Shown: positions 34,296 through 42,835, counted from the stretch's first letter. The stretch is DNA of 64,000 nucleotides from Streptomyces sp. P3 (GCF_003032475.1 NZ_CP028369.1:4030001-4094000); one strand, 5' to 3'. Notes: generated by a model not told the origin, from the letters alone. A program made the numbers and translations.

Positions 34296-36010
34296 CGCAG
34301 GGTCTCCAGACGTCCCCGGCGCGGGCGCCCCGGTAGTCCGGGCGCCTCCAGGAACCCCTCGGCGCGCGCCGACGCCACGGCGATGCGCGGCAGGTCCGCG
34401 CTCTTCTCGAAGAGCAGGAAACGCGGCTCCCAGACGGGCCGGTACTTGGCGTTGGCCCGGTAGAGGGACTCGATCTGCCACCAGCGGGAGAAGAAGCACA
34501 GCAGCGACCGCCACAGGCGCAGCACCGGCCCGGCGCCCAGACGGGCGCCCCGTTCGAAGACCGAGCGGAACACCGCGAAGTTCAGCGAGACCTGCACGAT
34601 CCCGCTCTCCCGGGCGCGTCGCAGCAGCTCGATCACCATGAACTCGGTCAGCCCGTTGTCGCCGTGACGGTCGCGCCGCATCAGGTCGAGCGACAGTCCG
34701 TGCGGTCCCCACGGCACGAACGAGAGCAGGGCGCGCAGTTCACCGTCGGCATCGGTGCACTCCAGCATCACGCAGCGCCCGTCCCGCGGGTCGCCGAGCC
34801 GCCCGAGCGCCATGCTGAACCCGCGCTCGGCGGCCCCGTCGCGCCAGTCGTCGGCCCGCCGCAGCAGGTACGCCATCTCGTCGGCCGGGATGTCCTCGTG
34901 GCGTCGTACGCGCACGGTGTACCCGGCCCTGCGCACCCGGTTGCACGCCTGCCGGACCGTCCGCATGGCGCGTCCCTCGAGGGTGAACTCGGCGACGTCG
35001 ACGACGGCTTCGTCCCCGAGCTCCAGCGCGTCCAGCCCGTGCCGGGCGTACACCGTCCCGGCCTCCTCGCTCGCGCCCGTCACCGCCGGGATCCATCCGT
35101 GCGCCCGCGCCTCGGCGAGCCACGGCCCGATCGCCCCCGGCCAGGCCTCCGGGTCGCCGAGCGGATCGCCGGAGGCCAGCGACACCCCGCCGACGACGCG
35201 GTAGGCGACGGCGGCCTTCCCGGTCGGCGACCAGCACACGCTCTTCTCCCTGCGCAGCGCGAAGTAGCCGAGCGAGTCCCGCTCGCCGTACCGGTCGAGC
35301 AGTTCCCGCAGCCGCTTCTCGTCGTCCTCGGTGAGCGGGTCGACGACCCGCCGGGAGCGGAAGGCGGCGTACAGGACGGCCAGCAGGAGCGCCGTGCTCA
35401 GCACGTTGACGGCGACGTCGACCCAGGTGGGTGGCGCGATCCCGGGGACGCGGTGGCCGTCCGCCGTGACGGAGACCAGCCGCAGGGCGCCGTAGCGCCA
35501 GCGTTCGAGGAACGTGGAGGGCGCGGACGCCCGGTTGGTGACCGTCACCAGCAGCGCGGCCAGCAGCGAGGCGCCCAGCAGCCCGCCCGCGCCGACGGCC
35601 GCGGCGAGCCGCGGGTTGGACCGGTCGCCCTTGGCGTAGAACGCGCGCCGTCCGGCCAGCAGAGCGCCGACGAACGCAGCGGTCAGCACGAGCGAGACCC
35701 AGTTCTGGGGGTGGCGCCGGATCTCCGGGAACGCCATCGCCACGGCGAACAGCCCGAGGAAGGCTCCGCTCAGGCCGAGGTTCAGGATCCACGCGGCCCG
35801 CTTGCGCCGGCTCATGGTGACGGCGAGGAACGCGGTGAAGAGGCCGGGCGCGAACCCGGCCGTCAGCAGGTACGGGGTGAAGAAGTCCGCCTGGTTGTGC
35901 CGCCGTACGTCCTGCCCCAGGGTGACCCACACCGCGCTGAGGAAGTTGACGGACGCGACGACGCGCAGGTACCAGACGGCGAAGGCGGCGGCGCCCCGGG
36001 TGTTGCCCAT
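34292..36010 (-). CDS. MprF/LPG-synthase-like membrane protein (DUF2156 domain)
   Basis: 572 residues. Membrane helices occupy about 1-165 and 195-220. The C-terminal half is the dual-GNAT phosphatidylglycerol lysyltransferase-like domain: CWSPTGKAAVAYRVVGGVSL, SGDPLGDPEAW, NRVRRAGYTVRVRRHEDIP, ALLSFVPWGPHGLSLDLMRR, and near the end VSLNFAVFRSVFERG and SLYRANAKYRPVWEPRFLLF. Relatives aminoacylate membrane phosphatidylglycerol, lowering sensitivity to cationic peptides. The amino-acid specificity and need for a cognate tRNA here are unknown. It is translationally coupled to the rhomboid-like gene downstream. Confidence 0.88.
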   Translation of the reverse strand: MGNTRGAAAFAVWYLRVVASVNFLSAVWVTLGQDVRRHNQADFFTPYLLTAGFAPGLFTAFLAVTMSRRKRAAWILNLGLSGAFLGLFAVAMAFPEIRRHPQNWVSLVLTAAFVGALLAGRRAFYAKGDRSNPRLAAAVGAGGLLGASLLAALLVTVTNRASAPSTFLERWRYGALRLVSVTADGHRVPGIAPPTWVDVAVNVLSTALLLAVLYAAFRSRRVVDPLTEDDEKRLRELLDRYGERDSLGYFALRREKSVCWSPTGKAAVAYRVVGGVSLASGDPLGDPEAWPGAIGPWLAEARAHGWIPAVTGASEEAGTVYARHGLDALELGDEAVVDVAEFTLEGRAMRTVRQACNRVRRAGYTVRVRRHEDIPADEMAYLLRRADDWRDGAAERGFSMALGRLGDPRDGRCVMLECTDADGELRALLSFVPWGPHGLSLDLMRRDRHGDNGLTEFMVIELLRRARESGIVQVSLNFAVFRSVFERGARLGAGPVLRLWRSLLCFFSRWWQIESLYRANAKYRPVWEPRFLLFEKSADLPRIAVASARAEGFLEAPGLPGRPRRGRLETLR

Positions 36011-36077
36011 GAGTGGTGATCATATGGGTGCACTTGTGGAAAACCGCTCCTTTGGTGGTGCCTGTCCCCTTTGGTGT

Positions 36078-37283
36078 TCAGTGGCCTTCTTCCGCCGTTG
36101 TCGTCGGTGCTGCGGCCGGTGATGAGGCCGGTGGCGCGGCCGGCTCCGTCGCCGGGTGGGCATCCTCCGTCCCGGCCGCCTCCGCGACCGCTTCGGGCTC
36201 GCCCTGCGCGTCCTCCTTCGGCTCCTCCGCGAATTCCTCGGGCTTCTCCGGAAGCTCCGCGGCCAGGGCCGCGGCGGCCCGCACCAGCGGCAGGGCGAGC
36301 AGCGCGCCGGCGCCCTCGCCGACCTTCACGCCCTGATCGAGCAGCGGTTCCAGGGCCATCCGGTCGAGCGCCTTGGCCTGCCCCGGTTCGCCGCTGGTGT
36401 GCCCGGCCAGCCACCAGTCCGGCGCCCGGAACGCGACCCGCTGCCCGACGAGCGCACAGGCCGCCGCCACGACCCCGTCGAGGACGACCGGCAACTTCCG
36501 TACCGCGCACTGGAGCAGAAAGCCCGTCATGGCGGCGAGGTCGGCCCCGCCCACCGTCGCCAGCAGCTGCAACTGGTCGCCGAGCACCGGCCGGGCCCGT
36601 CGCAGCGCGTCCCGGACGGCTGCGCACTTGCGCATCCACGCCAGGTCGTCGATCGCCTCCCCGCCGCGCCCGGTCACCACGGACGCGTCGGTCCCGCACA
36701 GCGCCGCCACCAGCACGCCCGCGGCCGTCGTCCCGCCGACGCTGACGTCGCCCAGCACGACCAGGTCCGTCCCCGAGTCGGCCTCCTCGTCGGCGACGGC
36801 CACGCCCGCCGCGAAGGCCGCCTCGGCCTCCTCCGTCGTCAACGCGTCCTCGATGTCGATGCGGCCGCTGCCGCGCCGCACCCGGTGCCGTACGACGTCC
36901 TCCGGGAAGGCGTCCGGATCGCAGTCCAGCGCCATGTCCACGACCCGCACGGGGACGTCGAGGCGGCGGGCGAGCACGGAGACCGGCCGGCCGCCCTCCA
37001 GGACCGCCCGCACCAACTCCGCGGCGCTGCCGGCCGGCCGGGCGGAGACGCCGAGCCCGGCCACCCCGTGGTCGCCGGCGAACAGCACCACCCGCGGCCG
37101 CACGATCGGCCGCACGGGCGACGAGCCCTGCGCCGCCGCCAGCCACTCACCCAGGTCGTCCAGACGCCCCAGCGATCCGGGCGGCACGATCTGACGTTCC
37201 CGGCGGGCCTCCGCGTCGCGGCGCACACCGCCGTCGGGACGCTCGATCAGATCGGTGAAGTCGTCGAGATTAAGCGAGCTCAT
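36078..37283 (-). CDS. cobT: nicotinate-nucleotide-dimethylbenzimidazole phosphoribosyltransferase
   Basis: 401 residues (MSSLNLDDFTDLIERPDGGV). Family motifs are PPGSLGRLDDLGEWLA, VVLFAGDHGVAGLGVSARP, VVLGDVSVGGTTAAGVLVAA and the catalytic-glutamate region LDQGVKVGEGAGALLALPL. It activates the lower base of cobalamin. The last 65 or so residues (PEKPEEFAEEPKEDAQGEPE) are an acidic, Ala/Pro-rich extension beyond the usual family length, probably disordered. The neighbouring rhomboid/MprF genes are not related to cobalamin. Confidence 0.95.
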   Translation of the reverse strand: MSSLNLDDFTDLIERPDGGVRRDAEARRERQIVPPGSLGRLDDLGEWLAAAQGSSPVRPIVRPRVVLFAGDHGVAGLGVSARPAGSAAELVRAVLEGGRPVSVLARRLDVPVRVVDMALDCDPDAFPEDVVRHRVRRGSGRIDIEDALTTEEAEAAFAAGVAVADEEADSGTDLVVLGDVSVGGTTAAGVLVAALCGTDASVVTGRGGEAIDDLAWMRKCAAVRDALRRARPVLGDQLQLLATVGGADLAAMTGFLLQCAVRKLPVVLDGVVAAACALVGQRVAFRAPDWWLAGHTSGEPGQAKALDRMALEPLLDQGVKVGEGAGALLALPLVRAAAALAAELPEKPEEFAEEPKEDAQGEPEAVAEAAGTEDAHPATEPAAPPASSPAAAPTTTAEEGH

Positions 37284-37431
37284 TCGCCGAACAGTACCGG
37301 CACCGGTCGAACGGTTCCGTTCCCCGTCACCACCACGCCCGCACGACGTCATTGCACCCGTGGCCGCTATCCCATACGTTCCGTTTTGCCGCATATTGTC
37401 CACGGTTCGTCTCGTCCTTCCGGAGCCGCCC

Positions 37432-38334
37432 ATGCCCGCCAGGCCCGTCCACGAGCCGCGCCGCGACGACTGCCCCTGGTGCGGCTCGGGGAACCTGCGC
37501 ACCCGGCTGCGCGCACCGGACCTGCGCCACCGCAGGCCGGGCACGTTCGTGGTCGACGAATGCCGGGACTGCCGGCACGCCTTCCAGAACCCTCGCCTGA
37601 CCGCCGAGGGACTGGAGCTCTACGCCGCGCCGGAGGACCACCGGCGGGTCACCCGCGGACGCCTGCGGGCCACGGCGCGCACCATGCTGCCCTTTCCCGA
37701 ACCGGAGAGCTGGCTGGACGTCGGGACGGGCGACGCGGCCTTCCCGGAGGCGGCTCGGGAACTGTTCGCCTACACGGCGTTCGACGGGGTGGACCCGGCT
37801 CCCGCGGTGCGGTGGGCGCACACGGCCGGACGGCTCGACGAGGCCCACATGGGACGGCTGACGAACCCCGAGACGCTGTCCCGACTGCGCGGCCGCTACG
37901 ACGTCGTCAGCATGCTCCACCACCTGGAACACACCCCGGAACCGAGGCAGGAGCTCGCCGCGGCGCTGACGGCCCTGCGCCCCGGCGGCCATCTGCTCCT
38001 CGAACTCCCGGACCCGGCCAGCGCCTCCGCCACGGTCCTCGGCAGATGGTGGCCCGCCCACGACCAGCCCCGCCACCTCCACCTGATCCCACAGGCCAAC
38101 CTGCGGGCCGAACTCGAGGCCCGGGGCTGCCGGATCGTCGTGGCGGACGGCAGAGGCGCGCACACGCCGGGCGACCTGGCGGCCGCGGCCTCGCTCTGCC
38201 TGCGCCGGACCCGGCTGCGCGGGGCGGCCGGCCCGTTGATCACCCTGGCCGCCGCCCTCGACCACCTCCTGGCCCCGGTCCTGCGCCGCACCCGCTTCTC
38301 CAACGCCTACCGGATCGTCGCCCGCAGACCCTGA
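37432..38334 (+). CDS. class I SAM-dependent methyltransferase with N-terminal zinc ribbon
   Basis: 300 residues. An N-terminal CPWCG/CRDC pair (residues about 13-46) should bind zinc. The methyltransferase domain follows: motif I as WLDVGTGDAAFPEAA, acidic FDGVDPAP, YDVVSMLHHLEHTPEP, and LRPGGHLLLELPDP. Similar proteins act on sugars or lipids in glycan loci; no such locus is here and the substrate is unknown. It is divergent from cobT; ATG 37432 has CGGAG seven to eight bases upstream. Confidence 0.88.
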   Translation: MPARPVHEPRRDDCPWCGSGNLRTRLRAPDLRHRRPGTFVVDECRDCRHAFQNPRLTAEGLELYAAPEDHRRVTRGRLRATARTMLPFPEPESWLDVGTGDAAFPEAARELFAYTAFDGVDPAPAVRWAHTAGRLDEAHMGRLTNPETLSRLRGRYDVVSMLHHLEHTPEPRQELAAALTALRPGGHLLLELPDPASASATVLGRWWPAHDQPRHLHLIPQANLRAELEARGCRIVVADGRGAHTPGDLAAAASLCLRRTRLRGAAGPLITLAAALDHLLAPVLRRTRFSNAYRIVARRP

Positions 38335-38545
38335 CCGGGCCGTCGGGGGACCGCCCGGCCACGGGCCGCCGGCACGGGCGCCGGCCGACGACCGACCGCA
38401 CGGACGACCGACCGCACGGCAACGGGTACGCCGGCCCGGCAGCGGGGCGCCAAGACGCCTGGCCCGCTGCTCCGGTGGGCGGTGGCAGTGGGCGGTGGGG
38501 GCAGGTGTGCTCGGGCGTCGGAGCGGGCGGAACGGGGGTGGCGGT

Positions 38546-39754
38546 TCAGCCGCGGAGCACCAGCGCCTGGCCCGCCACCACCAGCACGGCCTGCTCGCAC
38601 TCCGCCGCGACCGCCGCGTTCAGCCGCCCCAGCTCGTCGCGGTAGCGCCGTCCCGATGCAGTCGCCGGCACGATGCCCGAGCCGACCTCGTTGGACACCA
38701 GGACGACGGTCCGCCGGGCCGCGCGCACGGCGTCCGTCAGTTCCCGCACCCGCGCCCGCAACGCCTTCTCGCCGCCGTCCGCCCACACCGCGTCGTCCCA
38801 GGCGTCGACCGCGTCCATCACGTCCGTCAGCCACAGTGACAGACAGTCGATCAGCAGCGGCGCCCCGTCCTGCGACAGCAGCGGGACGAGGTCGCAGGTC
38901 TCCGTCGTCCGCCAGGAGCCCGGCCGCCGCTCCCGGTGCGCGGACACCCGGGACGCCCACTCGGTGTCGCCGCCCCGCGTCCCGCCGGTGGCCACGTACA
39001 GCACGTCCGGGAAGGACTCCAGCCGCCGTTCGGCCTCCACCGACTTGCCCGACCGGGCCCCGCCCAGCACCAGCGTCCGCCGCGGCACGTCGGGCACGTC
39101 CTCGTACACCCCCACCGTCAGCGTCGCCCCGTCCGGCACCGCCCGCGCTCCGGCCGCCGCGAGCCGCCGGCCGAGCTCCGCACCCGGCGGCACGTCGTGA
39201 TCCAGATGGACGGCGACCACGTCCGTCGTCGGTCCCACCGCCCCGACCGCCCGCAGCTTCGCCAGCGCGTCCGGCCGCCCCACCACGTCCAGGAGGACCA
39301 TGTCGTAGCGCCCGGCGTGCTCCGAACCCTCCTCCAGTCCGGCCGGCGCGCTCCGGGGCGGCAGATACAGCAGCCGCTGCCCGTCGGGTCCGGTCACCGC
39401 GTAGCCGGTGCCCGGCGCGTCCGTCGCCACCGCCCGCACCCGGTGCCCCGTCGGCGGCGCCCACTCCCGCCCGTCCGGCACCCGGCCGGGCTGCGGCAGG
39501 CCGGCCGGCACCTCCACCGGCGGACCGTCGTGCGGATGCGTCAGCAGCACCTGGCCCACCCCGGCCAGCGAGTGCCCCGCCCGCGCGGCCGCGAAGGCCG
39601 CGCCCGGCGTGAGGTCGAGCAGCAGGGCCCCGTCCACGAGCAACGCGGTCGCCGCCCGCGCGTGCGCGCCGAGCGAGGTCGCGCACACGGCGCAGGAGCA
39701 GTCGGGGCGGGGCAGTCCCGCGGGGGCGCCGGTACCGAGCAGAGTGACTTCCAC
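38546..39754 (-). CDS. cobU: fusion of PhnP-like metallo-beta-lactamase domain and CobU
   Basis: 402 residues from GTG 39754. Residues 1-215 resemble the PhnP-type MBL fold: VEVTLLGTGAPAGLPRPDC opens it, DCSCAVC (18-24) is the PhnP-type structural zinc site, and HLDHD lies at 183-187. But the metal motif HxHxDH is reduced to THPHDG (72-77), so hydrolase activity is doubtful. Residues 224-402 are a complete CobU: P-loop GGARSGKS (231-238), VLYVATGGTRGGDTEW, HRERRPGSWRTTE and VLVSNEVGSGIVP. CobU phosphorylates adenosylcobinamide and transfers GMP. A start at 39838 is possible, but the MBL strand begins at the GTG. Confidence 0.9.
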   Translation of the reverse strand: MEVTLLGTGAPAGLPRPDCSCAVCATSLGAHARAATALLVDGALLLDLTPGAAFAAARAGHSLAGVGQVLLTHPHDGPPVEVPAGLPQPGRVPDGREWAPPTGHRVRAVATDAPGTGYAVTGPDGQRLLYLPPRSAPAGLEEGSEHAGRYDMVLLDVVGRPDALAKLRAVGAVGPTTDVVAVHLDHDVPPGAELGRRLAAAGARAVPDGATLTVGVYEDVPDVPRRTLVLGGARSGKSVEAERRLESFPDVLYVATGGTRGGDTEWASRVSAHRERRPGSWRTTETCDLVPLLSQDGAPLLIDCLSLWLTDVMDAVDAWDDAVWADGGEKALRARVRELTDAVRAARRTVVLVSNEVGSGIVPATASGRRYRDELGRLNAAVAAECEQAVLVVAGQALVLRG

Positions 39755-39866
39755 GGGCTGATTTTCGCGCGTCCGACATGGTCCCGCGCATCCGGCCCGC
39801 GCCGGCCCGGAGCCTACGAGATCCCGCGTCTGCGGCACGGGCCGCCGGACAAGCCCTAGGCTCAGG

Positions 39867-39896
39867 GCGGAAGCCGGACCTGGATCCGGCTTCCGC
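39867..39896. promoter_or_regulatory. perfect 12-bp inverted repeat at the 5' end of the 39927 transcript
   Basis: Arms 39867-39878 and 39885-39896 are perfectly complementary (GCGGAAGCCGGA) with a 6-base loop. A -10-like TAGGCT at 39857-39862 places it at the start of the message, 30 bases before the ATG. It may be an operator or an mRNA-stabilising or attenuating hairpin. Confidence 0.5.
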
Positions 39897-39926
39897 TCTG
39901 CACGTGGTCACAGCTGGGAGGCGTAC

Positions 39927-40139
39927 ATGGCGGCATGGACGTGGCGGTTCGAGAAGGCCGACGGGACGGAGGTCCAACCCGCGGTGCAGCCCGACGAGTT
40001 CACCACGCAGGGGGACGCCGAGTCCTGGATCGGGGAAGTCTGGAAGGACCTTCTCGAAGGCGGCGCGGACCAGGTGCGGCTCTTCGAGGAGTTCACCGAG
40101 ATCTACGGCCCGATGAGCCTGCACGCGAACGAGGCGTAG
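39927..40139 (+). CDS. small acidic conserved protein
   Basis: 70 residues (MAAWTWRFEKADGTEVQPAV to GPMSLHANEA), soluble and acidic. ATG 39927 has GGGAGG five bases upstream. The pattern AESWIGEVWKDLLEGGADQVRLFE is conserved in a Streptomyces-wide family without known function. A strong hairpin precedes it. Confidence 0.8.
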   Translation: MAAWTWRFEKADGTEVQPAVQPDEFTTQGDAESWIGEVWKDLLEGGADQVRLFEEFTEIYGPMSLHANEA

Positions 40140-40233
40140 CCCCGCGGCGGGGCGGCCGGACCACGGCCGTCCCGCCCCCGTTCACCCCCACGGTGCGGCC
40201 GGCCGGCCGTTCACCCGAACGAGCGGAACGTTT

Positions 40234-40331
40234 CGCTCAGTCGCTCACACCGCTCAGCCGCTCAGTCGCTCACACCGCTCAGCCGCTCGCCGCTCACACC
40301 GCTCAGCCGCTCGCCGCTCACACCGCTCAGC
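40234..40331. repeat. four tandem 24-25 bp repeats ending in a stop codon
   Basis: Units 40234-40258 and 40259-40283 are identical 25-mers; 40284-40307 and 40308-40331 are identical 24-mers. All share CGCTCACACCGCTCAGC. The last unit includes the stop codon of the methyltransferase gene (40327-40329). Confidence 0.9.
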
Positions 40332-41115
40332 CGCGCACCCCGCACAGATGCAGCAACGCCGCGACCTGCCGGTAGGGATCCGTCCGCCCCGCCCGTTCCT
40401 CGGCCGAGAGCAGCCTTTCGAGGTCGCCGGGGATCTCCGCGTCGTCCGCGGCCGTGTCCGTGAAGACCCGCACGCCGTACCAGGCCTGCAGCGGCGCGCC
40501 GATCCCGGCGAGCGTGTCGGTCAGCGTCGCCAGCCGGTCCGCCCGGACGTCCAGGCCCAGCCGGTTCCGGTAGGCGACGGTGTCGAAGGACCCCAGCGCG
40601 CCCGCCCAGTCCTGGGCCAGTCCCGCCCTCATGGCCAGCGCGTCCCCGTTGCGCACCAGCAGCGACAGCAGCCCGCCGGGAGCCAGCATCCGCGCCAGCC
40701 CCGCCAGCAGGGCGTCCGGCGCCTCCACGTACATGAGCACGCCGTGGCAGAGCACCACGTCGAAGCTGCCGGGCAGGAAGTGCACCCCGGTGTCCCGGCC
40801 GTCGCCCTCGATGATCCGCATACGCTCCCGGATGCCCTCGGGCTCGCCCTTGAGGGCCTCGCGGGCCGCGGCGACCATGATCGCGTCCTGCTCCAGCCCG
40901 GTCACCTGGTGACCGAGCCGGGCCAGCCGCAGCGCCTGGGTGCCCTGACCCATCCCGACGTCGAGGACCCGCAGCCGCTGCCCCACGGGATAGCGGCCCG
41001 CCATCTGCTCGTCGAGCTGCCGGGCCACCAGCTCCTGACGTACGACGTCACGCAGCCCGCCCAGCCTGTTCAGCCAGGCCTCGGCCGCTCCCCCGGAGAA
41101 AGCCGCAGTGCTCAG
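40327..41115 (-). CDS. SAM-dependent methyltransferase, probable CTG start
   Basis: About 262 residues. Motif I is VLDVGMGQGTQALRLARLG, the acidic strand is TGLEQDAI, then IEGDGRDTGVHFLPGSFDVV with CHGVLMYVEAPDALLAGLAR and MLAPGGLLSLLVRNGDAL. The N-terminal helix GGAAEAWLNRLGGLRDVVRQ belongs to the family and extends upstream of any ATG or GTG. CTG at 41115 overlaps the DUF3043 stop as CTGA and has GGAG seven bases before it, so it is the likely start. The layout resembles the CmoM/SmtA tRNA-modifying or small-molecule methyltransferases; substrate unknown. Confidence 0.85.
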   Translation of the reverse strand: MSTAAFSGGAAEAWLNRLGGLRDVVRQELVARQLDEQMAGRYPVGQRLRVLDVGMGQGTQALRLARLGHQVTGLEQDAIMVAAAREALKGEPEGIRERMRIIEGDGRDTGVHFLPGSFDVVLCHGVLMYVEAPDALLAGLARMLAPGGLLSLLVRNGDALAMRAGLAQDWAGALGSFDTVAYRNRLGLDVRADRLATLTDTLAGIGAPLQAWYGVRVFTDTAADDAEIPGDLERLLSAEERAGRTDPYRQVAALLHLCGVRG

Positions 41116-41705
41116 AGCTGCGCTCCACGCTTGACCTGCGGCTTGGGCAGCCGCAGCCGGCGCATCTGCAGCGAGCGCATCAGTGCGTAGGCGACCGCGC
41201 CCCGCCGGTTCTGGTCGGGGAAGCGCTCGGCCAGCCGCTTGCGCAGCCGGAAGCCGGTGGTGAGCGAGTCCAGCACGATCAGGACGATCACGACCAGCCA
41301 CAGCAGCAGCGCGATGGTCTGCAACGAGCCCACCCGCACCATGCTCAGCACGAGGATGACCACGGCCATCGGCAGGAAGAACTCCGCCACGTTGAATCGC
41401 GCGTCGATGAAGTCGCGCGCGAACTTGCGGACGGGGCCCTTGTCGCGGACCGGCAGATAGCGCTCGTCGCCGCCGGCCAGCGCCTGGCGCTGCCGTTCCA
41501 TCTGGGCGCGGCGCTCGTCGCGCTGCCGCTTGGCGGCGTCCTTGCGCGACGTCGAGGTGTTGGCGACGCTGCGGCGCTGGGTCTGGGCCTCACTGCGCTT
41601 GGGCGTGGGCCTGCCCTTCTTCGCCTGAGGGTCACGGGGCTGCTTGGAGTCGGTCACCACCGCGTCAGCGGGGGCCTTCTCTTCCTTGGCACGGCTACGG
41701 AACAC
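41112..41705 (-). CDS. DUF3043 membrane protein
   Basis: 197 residues from GTG 41705 (VFRSRAKEEKAPADAVV). A long, strongly charged N-terminus (KKGRPTPKRSEAQTQRR, SRKDAAKRQRDERRAQMERQ) precedes FARDFIDARFNVAEFFLPMA. Two membrane helices near residues 110-150 and a basic end (RRLRLPKPQVKRG) complete the DUF3043 pattern. The family is actinobacterial and corresponds in position to Rv2206 beside cobT/adoK. It is co-transcribed with the methyltransferase through a 4-base overlap. No obvious ribosome site; the start is tentative. Confidence 0.85.
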   Translation of the reverse strand: MFRSRAKEEKAPADAVVTDSKQPRDPQAKKGRPTPKRSEAQTQRRSVANTSTSRKDAAKRQRDERRAQMERQRQALAGGDERYLPVRDKGPVRKFARDFIDARFNVAEFFLPMAVVILVLSMVRVGSLQTIALLLWLVVIVLIVLDSLTTGFRLRKRLAERFPDQNRRGAVAYALMRSLQMRRLRLPKPQVKRGAQL

Positions 41706-41751
41706 AAAACCCAAGGGTAAGCGCTCCCGGGCATGGACCCCAGCCCGGAGG

Positions 41752-41779
41752 GGAACGATCCGGCAACACCAGTCGTCTG
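41752..41779 (+). promoter_or_regulatory. candidate sigma-E (ECF) promoter for pspA
   Basis: GGAAC (41752-41756), 17 bases, CGTCTG (41774-41779) fits the pattern of Streptomyces sigma-E promoters. It would give a leader of about 220 bases to the pspA start. A second, housekeeping-like TACTGT lies at 41944-41949, closer to the gene. Confidence 0.4.
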
Positions 41780-42003
41780 TAGAAGGGACAGACCGGGCGA
41801 GAGCGAGGAAGAGGGGCGAAGGGCGCGCGTCGCGCACCCTGACGGTCACCTACTCCTCACGCCGGACCCCGGGCCCCGTCAGTCGTCCTTGGGGAGGAGC
41901 GCATCCGCCCCCGAACAGTGCGTCAATGGAGGCAGGGCCCGTACTGTGGGTTCTGTCGCAGACCTGAGAGCCGGAGTCCGTCAGAAGGGGGCGCGCGAAG
42001 CCC

Positions 42004-42801
42004 ATGAGCGGTGTCATGAAGCGTATGGGGATGATCTTCCGCGCGAAGGCGAACAAGGCCCTTGACCGGGCCGAGGACCCGCGCGAAACCCTCGACTACT
42101 CGTACCAGAAGCAACTGGAGCTCCTGCAGAAGGTCCGTCGCGGCGTCGCCGACGTCGCCACCTCGCGCAAGCGGCTGGAACTCCAGCTGAACCAGCTCCA
42201 GTCGCAGTCCTCCAAGCTGGAGGACCAGGGCCGCAAGGCGCTCGCGCTCGGCCGTGAGGACCTCGCCCGCGAGGCGCTCTCCCGCCGCGCCGCCCTGCAG
42301 CAGCAGGTCACCGACCTGGAGACGCAGCACGCCACGCTCCAGGGCGAGGAGGAGAAGCTCACCCTCGCGGCCCAGCGCCTGCAGGCCAAGGTGGACGCCT
42401 TCCGTACGAAGAAGGAGACCATCAAGGCCACCTACACCGCCGCGCAGGCCCAGACCCGCATCGGCGAGGCCTTCTCCGGCATCTCCGAGGAGATGGGCGA
42501 CGTCGGCCTGGCCATCCAGCGCGCCGAGGACAAGACCGCCCAGCTCCAGGCCCGGGCCGGCGCCCTCGACGAGCTCCTCGCCTCCGGCGCCCTGGACGAC
42601 CCGACGGGCATCGCGAGGGATGACATCCAGACCGAGCTGGACCGGCTCTCCGGTGGTACGGATGTAGAGCTGGAACTGCAGCGTATGAAGGCCGAGCTCG
42701 CCGGGGGCCCGTCCGCCGGCCAGCAGGCCATCGAAGGCGGCACGGGCCGGCCGCAGTCCCAGCAGCAGCCGCAGGACACCCCGCGCTTCGACAAGCAGTA
42801 G
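42004..42801 (+). CDS. pspA: phage-shock protein A homologue (PspA/IM30)
   Basis: 265 residues. The N-terminal amphipathic helix MSGVMKRMGMIFRAKANKAL is followed by a near-continuous coiled coil (residues about 25-215: EDPRETLDYSYQKQLELLQK through EAFSGISEEMG and QRAEDKTAQLQARAGALDEL). A Gln/Pro-rich tail closes it. PspA/IM30 (ESCRT-III-related) proteins assemble on damaged membranes and protect the proton gradient. pspAA follows 34 bp downstream; pspAB and htpX are at 4-6 kb. Confidence 0.95.
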   Translation: MSGVMKRMGMIFRAKANKALDRAEDPRETLDYSYQKQLELLQKVRRGVADVATSRKRLELQLNQLQSQSSKLEDQGRKALALGREDLAREALSRRAALQQQVTDLETQHATLQGEEEKLTLAAQRLQAKVDAFRTKKETIKATYTAAQAQTRIGEAFSGISEEMGDVGLAIQRAEDKTAQLQARAGALDELLASGALDDPTGIARDDIQTELDRLSGGTDVELELQRMKAELAGGPSAGQQAIEGGTGRPQSQQQPQDTPRFDKQ

Positions 42802-42835
42802 CCCGGCGCCGGGGCCCGGAGCCGAGGAGGGCGAC

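Noticed and set aside
40234..40331. Possible CRISPR-like repeat cluster
   Set aside because: Units are directly tandem with no spacers and no cas genes nearby; simple tandem repeat.
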